Positions 54,453 through 58,063 of a stretch of DNA of 58,063 bases are shown here, piece after piece. This stretch comes from Gammaproteobacteria bacterium TMED1. Its GTDB lineage: Bacteria; Pseudomonadota; Gammaproteobacteria; Pseudomonadales; Azotimanducaceae. The stretch spans positions 44,454 through 102,516 of the forward strand of contig NHBG02000016.1 in NCBI GenBank assembly GCA_002167855.2, written 5' to 3'. Below the pieces are notes generated by a model. The model was not told the origin of the DNA. It was given only the letters and a program-made list of their open reading frames with translations, and did no database searches. Position numbers and translations under genes: made by a program. Each line of letters starts with the position of its first letter. Within the stretch, counting starts at the first letter, position 1.

Positions 54453-55523
54453 CTAGGAGCTAAAGGACTGATTTTCAAGCCAATCTTTTATCATATCGGC
54501 CGTGCCTGAAAAAATAATCCTCTCGCTCTTATTCTTCATTTGAAAGGTATACATTGGGTCGTAATACTCCGAAATAAGAAAATTTATCCAAGCTCTATGG
54601 CTATCTATAATGCCCTTGGAATGATCAGAGAGTGCTTTTTCTACCATTACCCGCACCTCCTGATGTCTCTGCCCGCCAAGTCTGCGACGAATTGCATCGG
54701 TGGAGTTCAGAAGTTGGTTAGAAAATACCTCGAACGCAAATTCTCCATGCAGGTTTTTTAGTTCCTCATACTGACTAATAATATAGTCATTAAGGATTCT
54801 TTCTATCCTGTTTTCTCTCTCCTCAAGTAAAACGATGACGGGGGAACCATCCATTGCGGCTTTTATTTTGTGAGGTATTTGGATCCTTCCAATCAATCTT
54901 CCCTCGTCTTCCAGAATTTGAATAGGTTCTGAGCGATTTTTAATAAAGTTTATGGCTAAGGAATTCTCAAAATTGATTTGCGAGGGTTGCGGGCAAGCTC
55001 TTTTCCCAAACGCTGACCCTCTATGTGATGCAAGACCCTCCAGATCAACTCCGCCCTTAAGATCTAAAATTAGTTCAGTTTTTCCGGATCCAGTGTGGCC
55101 GCCAATCAGGATGAAGGCAGGGGGCGATTCAATTTCTGTTAATAAGAAGTTTCTGAGTGCCTTATATCCGCCAGGAATCTTATGCACTTTATATCCAGCT
55201 TCTTCAAGCCATCGAGAGGCAATTTCAGATCTTTTACCTCCCCGCCAGCAAAAAAGATGTGTGGAGGGGTGCTTTTTAAGGAAAGAAATCCAGCTTTGCA
55301 AGCGACTAGACCTCACGGGTCCAGACACAAGCCGAAATCCCAGTGCCTCAGCGTTTTGTGGACCAGCTGTTTTGTAAGTCAAACCAACTTCGTGACGTTC
55401 TTCGTTGCTGAGGATAGGCAGATTTATTGCTGTAGGGAACGTTCCTGCAGCGAATTCCGTTTCGGCTCTGATATCAATGAGGGGGACATCTCTATCAAAG
55501 AGTTCTGTGAAGGTAAGTTCCAT
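54453..55523 (-). CDS. selU: tRNA 2-selenouridine synthase SelU (MnmH)
   Basis: Exchanges sulfur for selenium at the wobble 2-thiouridine of tRNA, using selenophosphate. It has 356 residues: an N-terminal rhodanese domain with LIDIRAETEFAAGTFPTAINLPILSNEERHEVGLTYK and the active Cys92 in FCWRGGKRSEIAS, then a P-loop GGHTGSGKTELI near 141-152 and the C-terminal RIQIPHKIKAAMDGSPVIVLLEERE region. The organism must then make selenophosphate, but selD is not in the window. It is convergent with the upstream acyl-CoA dehydrogenase, 21 bp apart. Confidence 0.94.
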   Translation of the reverse strand: MELTFTELFDRDVPLIDIRAETEFAAGTFPTAINLPILSNEERHEVGLTYKTAGPQNAEALGFRLVSGPVRSSRLQSWISFLKKHPSTHLFCWRGGKRSEIASRWLEEAGYKVHKIPGGYKALRNFLLTEIESPPAFILIGGHTGSGKTELILDLKGGVDLEGLASHRGSAFGKRACPQPSQINFENSLAINFIKNRSEPIQILEDEGRLIGRIQIPHKIKAAMDGSPVIVLLEERENRIERILNDYIISQYEELKNLHGEFAFEVFSNQLLNSTDAIRRRLGGQRHQEVRVMVEKALSDHSKGIIDSHRAWINFLISEYYDPMYTFQMKNKSERIIFSGTADMIKDWLENQSFSS

Positions 55524-55739
55524 AATATCTTTAAAATTATATGTTTATGATATTATCGTAAAGTATTATCTTAATTTTTATTAGTATCAAAAAAGCCTAC
55601 TAATGTTGTCAAATCATTTAGCAAAATGCAGTGCCTATTTTCGGATTTAGAGCATTGGTATAGAATAAGGGGCATCAATTCTTTCTGCTAAAGAAATTCT
55701 TTGCTAGATTACTCACTGGAAAGAAAAAAGGGAATTAAT

Positions 55740-56030
55740 ATGACAATGTACATGAATGCAGTAAGGTTTATCGTGAAACAAGGTCTGGAAGACGATTTTG
55801 TCAAGAAATTTGAGGAAATGGATAACACCGGAGTGTCTAAGGGTTACTTGATAAAAACGGATGATCAAAATTTCACAAGCATTGGATTATTTGATAGTGA
55901 GCGGGACTTGATAAACGCGCGACCCAGAATGATTGGTAATCTTGATAGTGTGAGAGGTATGCTAGAGGAAATATCTCCAGAATTAGGCGTTACTGATCCA
56001 GTATCAGGTCCGGTAGTCTACAAATTGTAG
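55740..56030 (+). CDS. Small conserved-type protein, possible ABM/dimeric alpha-beta barrel fold
   Basis: A 96-residue protein I do not recognise with certainty. From ATG 55740 (AAGGGA eight bases upstream) it reads MTMYMNAVRFIVKQGLEDDFVKKFEEM, then SKGYLIKTDDQNFTSIGLFDSERDLINARPRM and a terminal VSGPVVYKL. The strand-helix-strand pattern with an early VRFIVKQGLEDDF resembles antibiotic-biosynthesis-monooxygenase-like (ABM) dimers. No catalytic residue can be named. It is monocistronic between selU and xthA. Confidence 0.65.
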   Translation: MTMYMNAVRFIVKQGLEDDFVKKFEEMDNTGVSKGYLIKTDDQNFTSIGLFDSERDLINARPRMIGNLDSVRGMLEEISPELGVTDPVSGPVVYKL

Positions 56031-56296
56031 CGATAGTGGCAATCAAAATGTGTTTTGAAAGCAGCGGTGTGCTCAGAGTGCCTATTTTAGTCACGATACT
56101 AGTATTTAACATAATATATATTATACGCATTAATGAAAGTACATTTTCTAGGGTATCAGCCTAAACTAGTGGAATAAACGTGACTTATACTGAACCTTGC
56201 TTTTAACCAAGCAGCATTAATTAAAAGTCATACCTTTCTATTTTTAAAATGGTAGGCTCTTAAGTGGTGTTCTAGACATTACCAGTGAGGTAACAG

Positions 56297-57112
56297 TTGA
56301 GATTTGTTTCATTTAACGTTAACAGTATAAGGGTCCGGCTACCGCAGCTTGAAAAGGTGATATCGACCTATCAACCAGAAATAATTGGCCTACAGGAAAC
56401 CAAGGTAACAGACGAGGATTTTCCGACAGAAGAAATCAATGCCATGGGTTACCATGCCGAGTTCTATGGGCAAAAAACGCACTACGGCGTCGCAATACTA
56501 TCCAAAAATCAACCAGAAGAGGTAACCTTCGGTCTTCCGACTGATGACGCACAAACACAGCGACGTTTTATTGAGTGTAAATTTAATCTATTAAATCAAC
56601 GGAACCTTAGCGTAATTAATTGTTACTTTCCCCAAGGAAGTGATCGAAAGCATGCAACAAAGTTTCCTGCAAAGAAAAAATTCTACGTTGACGTGTTTAA
56701 CTATATCGATAATCACTTCGTGCCAGGAGACTTATTGATCCTAATGGGTGATATGAATATTGCTCCTGTTGATAATGATATTGGAATTGGAGAAGAAAAT
56801 CGTAAGCGATGGTTACGTGACGGTAAAACTAGTTTTCTTCCGGAAGAACGAGAATGGCTTGATAGGATTACAAAATGGGGTATGACAGACAGTTTTCGGG
56901 CACACCATCCTGATATAGATGATCTCTTCAGTTGGTTCGACTACAGAAGCCGTGGTTTTGAACGAAGTCCGAAGAGAGGCCTCAGAATTGATTTAATCTT
57001 AAACTCGACAGGTCTGGATGAATTTAGCAAGGACTCCGGTATTGATTACGAAGTCAGGAGTATGGAGCGACCGTCAGATCACTGCCCTATTTGGACGGAG
57101 TTTGACGTTTAA
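56297..57112 (+). CDS. xthA: Exodeoxyribonuclease III / AP endonuclease
   Basis: DNA-repair nuclease that cuts at abasic sites and degrades 3' ends. Its 271 residues start at TTG with GTGAGG nine bases upstream: MRFVSFNVNSIRVRLPQLEKV, metal ligand Glu34 in LQETKV, the catalytic Tyr in INCYFPQGSDR, Asp and Asn in LLILMGDMNIAPVDNDIGIG, and His in PSDHCPIWTEF, all present. The 3' end overlaps the convergent YceI-like gene by 4 bp. Confidence 0.96.
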   Translation: MRFVSFNVNSIRVRLPQLEKVISTYQPEIIGLQETKVTDEDFPTEEINAMGYHAEFYGQKTHYGVAILSKNQPEEVTFGLPTDDAQTQRRFIECKFNLLNQRNLSVINCYFPQGSDRKHATKFPAKKKFYVDVFNYIDNHFVPGDLLILMGDMNIAPVDNDIGIGEENRKRWLRDGKTSFLPEEREWLDRITKWGMTDSFRAHHPDIDDLFSWFDYRSRGFERSPKRGLRIDLILNSTGLDEFSKDSGIDYEVRSMERPSDHCPIWTEFDV

Positions 57113-57678
57113 TTTCTGGAGAATTCGAGAGAGAAGATAACAGGGATAACGCTGGTAATTTCATCTAAGCCTGCTATCGACCTTAAAGCCTCAATCCCTT
57201 CTAACAAACCATAATTACCAGCATTGAGTATTAGTGGTTGAACACTCATAACATGCCAAAGGTTCTCCGCAGTTCGGGTAACCTTTACTGAGGCAGGCAT
57301 TTTTCCATCCACGCCATGAAGATTTATGCTAAGAGGAATTGACCTTAAAAGGCTAGCTCCATGAGGAAGCTCGACGAACTCATCTATGTTCAGTTGAGCG
57401 CTTGCAGTAGCCAAAGAGAAGTTAGTCACATCAAATAACATACTTTTTATTCGATCATTCCTTATGGGTATGTTGGTCTCAACACTTGCCAGCCCAATTT
57501 TAAGGGCAGCGCTACCATCATCATTCACACCGCCCCTGAGCGTATCAAAACGATGAACTTCTGCAACTACCCCGTTCTTGATTGAAACGAAACTTAAATG
57601 AGAGTTCTCGCTATCTAGCACCCAATCCGCGACGCACGTTGGTGCTATGAATACACAGAGTATTAACCATTTATTCAT
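57109..57678 (-). CDS. Periplasmic YceI-like protein
   Basis: A 189-residue exported protein of the YceI (isoprenoid-binding lipocalin-like) family. From ATG 57678 it has a short signal peptide MNKWLILCVFIAPTCVA, then DWVLDSENSHLSFVSIKNGVVAEVHRFDTLRGGV, a typical YceI opening, and beta-strand repeats ending PVIFSLEFSRN. An in-frame TTG at 57726 exists, but a TATAAT promoter element lies between the two, which favours the ATG. The role of YceI proteins is not settled; lipid or quinone binding is known for some relatives. Confidence 0.85.
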   Translation of the reverse strand: MNKWLILCVFIAPTCVADWVLDSENSHLSFVSIKNGVVAEVHRFDTLRGGVNDDGSAALKIGLASVETNIPIRNDRIKSMLFDVTNFSLATASAQLNIDEFVELPHGASLLRSIPLSINLHGVDGKMPASVKVTRTAENLWHVMSVQPLILNAGNYGLLEGIEALRSIAGLDEITSVIPVIFSLEFSRN

Positions 57679-57708
57679 TGGAAGTGTACTGAACAATTTC
57701 ACGGTAGG

Positions 57709-57738
57709 ATTATACCGAATTTTCAATGATTCGGTCGA
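57709..57738 (-). promoter_or_regulatory. Sigma-70 type promoter for the YceI-like gene
   Basis: Reading on the minus strand, TCGACC at 57738-57733 and TATAAT at 57714-57709 are separated by 18 bases. The -10 is perfect, the -35 matches 4 of 6. Transcription would begin about 24 bases before the ATG at 57678. Confidence 0.42.
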
Positions 57739-57818
57739 GGTTTATCTCCAACGTCCAACCACCGATTTGAGTAGTATTGCACTCGTAAGGCTTACAATGA
57801 CTGGGCCGAGCTTGAGAC

Positions 57819-58063
57819 TCAAATTAGAACATCAATGCTTCTTTGAGCCGTTTCTTCGATATCTGTTGAAGGAGCTGGTTCAGGCGCCCTATTCTGCTGC
57901 TCAAAGCGCAGATCATCCAGCGCTCTTTGTTCTACAGCGGTCAATTCACCGACTACGGAGGATTGTCGCGACCTCTCTAAATCTTGATAGGTGTCGACGT
58001 CTGCTCTAGGCTGCTCAAAGGATAATATGACCTCAACATCTCTTTGGGGTCTGACTGACTCAT
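57819..58063 (-). CDS. C-terminal end of an unidentified protein, cut by the right window edge
   Basis: On the minus strand a frame is open from the window edge for about 80 codons to a TGA at 57819-57821. It is acidic and Gln/Glu-rich (VEVILSFEQPRADVDTY, then VVGELTAVEQRALDDLRFEQQ) with a proline-rich stretch NRAPEPAPS before the end at IDVLI. The even composition and the absence of rare-codon clusters look like real coding sequence. I do not recognise the family. It would be transcribed toward the YceI-like gene, about 140 bp upstream of it. Confidence 0.4.
   Translation of the reverse strand, partial: ESVRPQRDVEVILSFEQPRADVDTYQDLERSRQSSVVGELTAVEQRALDDLRFEQQNRAPEPAPSTDIEETAQRSIDVLI

Noticed and set aside
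55630-56088. 12-base direct repeat AGTGCCTATTTT at 55630-55641 and 56077-56088 flanking the 96-residue gene
   Set aside because: About a hundred 12-base matches are expected by chance in a window this size, and there is no other sign of an element.
57647-58009. Plus-strand open frame of 120 codons at the right end
   Set aside because: It overlaps the signal peptide and promoter of the YceI-like gene and its composition is unlike a protein; the minus-strand frame at 57819-58063 looks more coding-like.
1-58063. CRISPR arrays, prophage, insertion sequences, toxin-antitoxin or defence genes
   Set aside because: No regular repeats, transposase, integrase or phage structural genes were seen at any scale; almost all genes are housekeeping or metabolic.

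Overview
This window is chromosomal DNA from a free-living, Gram-negative gammaproteobacterium. The evidence is a complete LPS and outer-membrane lipoprotein toolkit (LolCDE, MsbA-LpxK, KdsB, LpxA), the FabA/FabB unsaturated fatty-acid pair that is typical of gammaproteobacteria, RNase E, ExbBD, PhoBR, and the gene order lol - exbBD - lpxK - ycaR - kdsB - murB - rne - rluC - yceF/yceD - rpmF - fab - mltG - tmk - holB, which I recall from Pseudomonas and relatives. HemF, two acyl-CoA dehydrogenases, a Rieske protein and a molybdenum hydroxylase point to an aerobic heterotroph. Composition looks moderately AT-rich and even. I see no phage, IS element, CRISPR array, rRNA or convincing tRNA. TTG start codons are unusually common.

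Layout. 1-2.9 kb: lolC (cut by the left edge)-lolD-lolE. 3.4-5.0 kb: greB-hisC on the minus strand. 5.1-7.8 kb: clpB behind a near-consensus heat-shock promoter. 7.86-8.2 kb: a small basic protein gene just behind an almost perfect LexA box. 8.7-9.8 kb: an L-2-hydroxyglutarate oxidase-like flavoprotein. 10.1-16.0 kb: envelope operon exbB-exbD-msbA::lpxK (one fused gene)-ycaR-kdsB-murB, convergent with rne. 19.1-27.5 kb: rluC, yceF (minus), then yceD-rpmF-fabD-fabG-acpP-fabF-mltG-tmk-holB, without plsX, fabH or pabC. 27.8-31.6 kb: a three-subunit molybdenum hydroxylase followed by a MoaD-like sulfur carrier. 31.6-33.3 kb: a galE/HAD phosphatase pair (minus). 33.4-36.1 kb: an lpxA copy interrupted by one in-frame TAA, then fabA-fabB. 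36.2-40.5 kb: phoB-phoR and convergent sppA. 40.7-43.1 kb: murF and moaA.

43.2-47.8 kb holds the least familiar block: a secreted PHP/DUF3604-like protein, a glyoxalase I, an amidohydrolase, an orphan Rieske protein and a small flavodoxin, closely packed on one strand. 48-50.6 kb: rimJ-like acetyltransferase, a divergent MraY-like transferase far from any division/cell-wall cluster, and hemF. 50.7-54.4 kb: two acyl-CoA dehydrogenases around a TetR regulator, with palindromes in the divergent promoter region. 54.5-58 kb: selU (mnmH), a small unknown protein, xthA, a periplasmic YceI-like protein and the C-terminal end of an unidentified gene at the right edge.

Together the window is mainly housekeeping: envelope building (lipoprotein and lipid A export, Kdo, peptidoglycan precursors, fatty acids), stress response (ClpB, a possible SOS gene, PhoBR) and a few accessory oxidative modules. 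The most notable points are the MsbA-LpxK fusion, the nonsense codon in lpxA, the LexA-box small gene and the orphan Rieske/flavodoxin operon.
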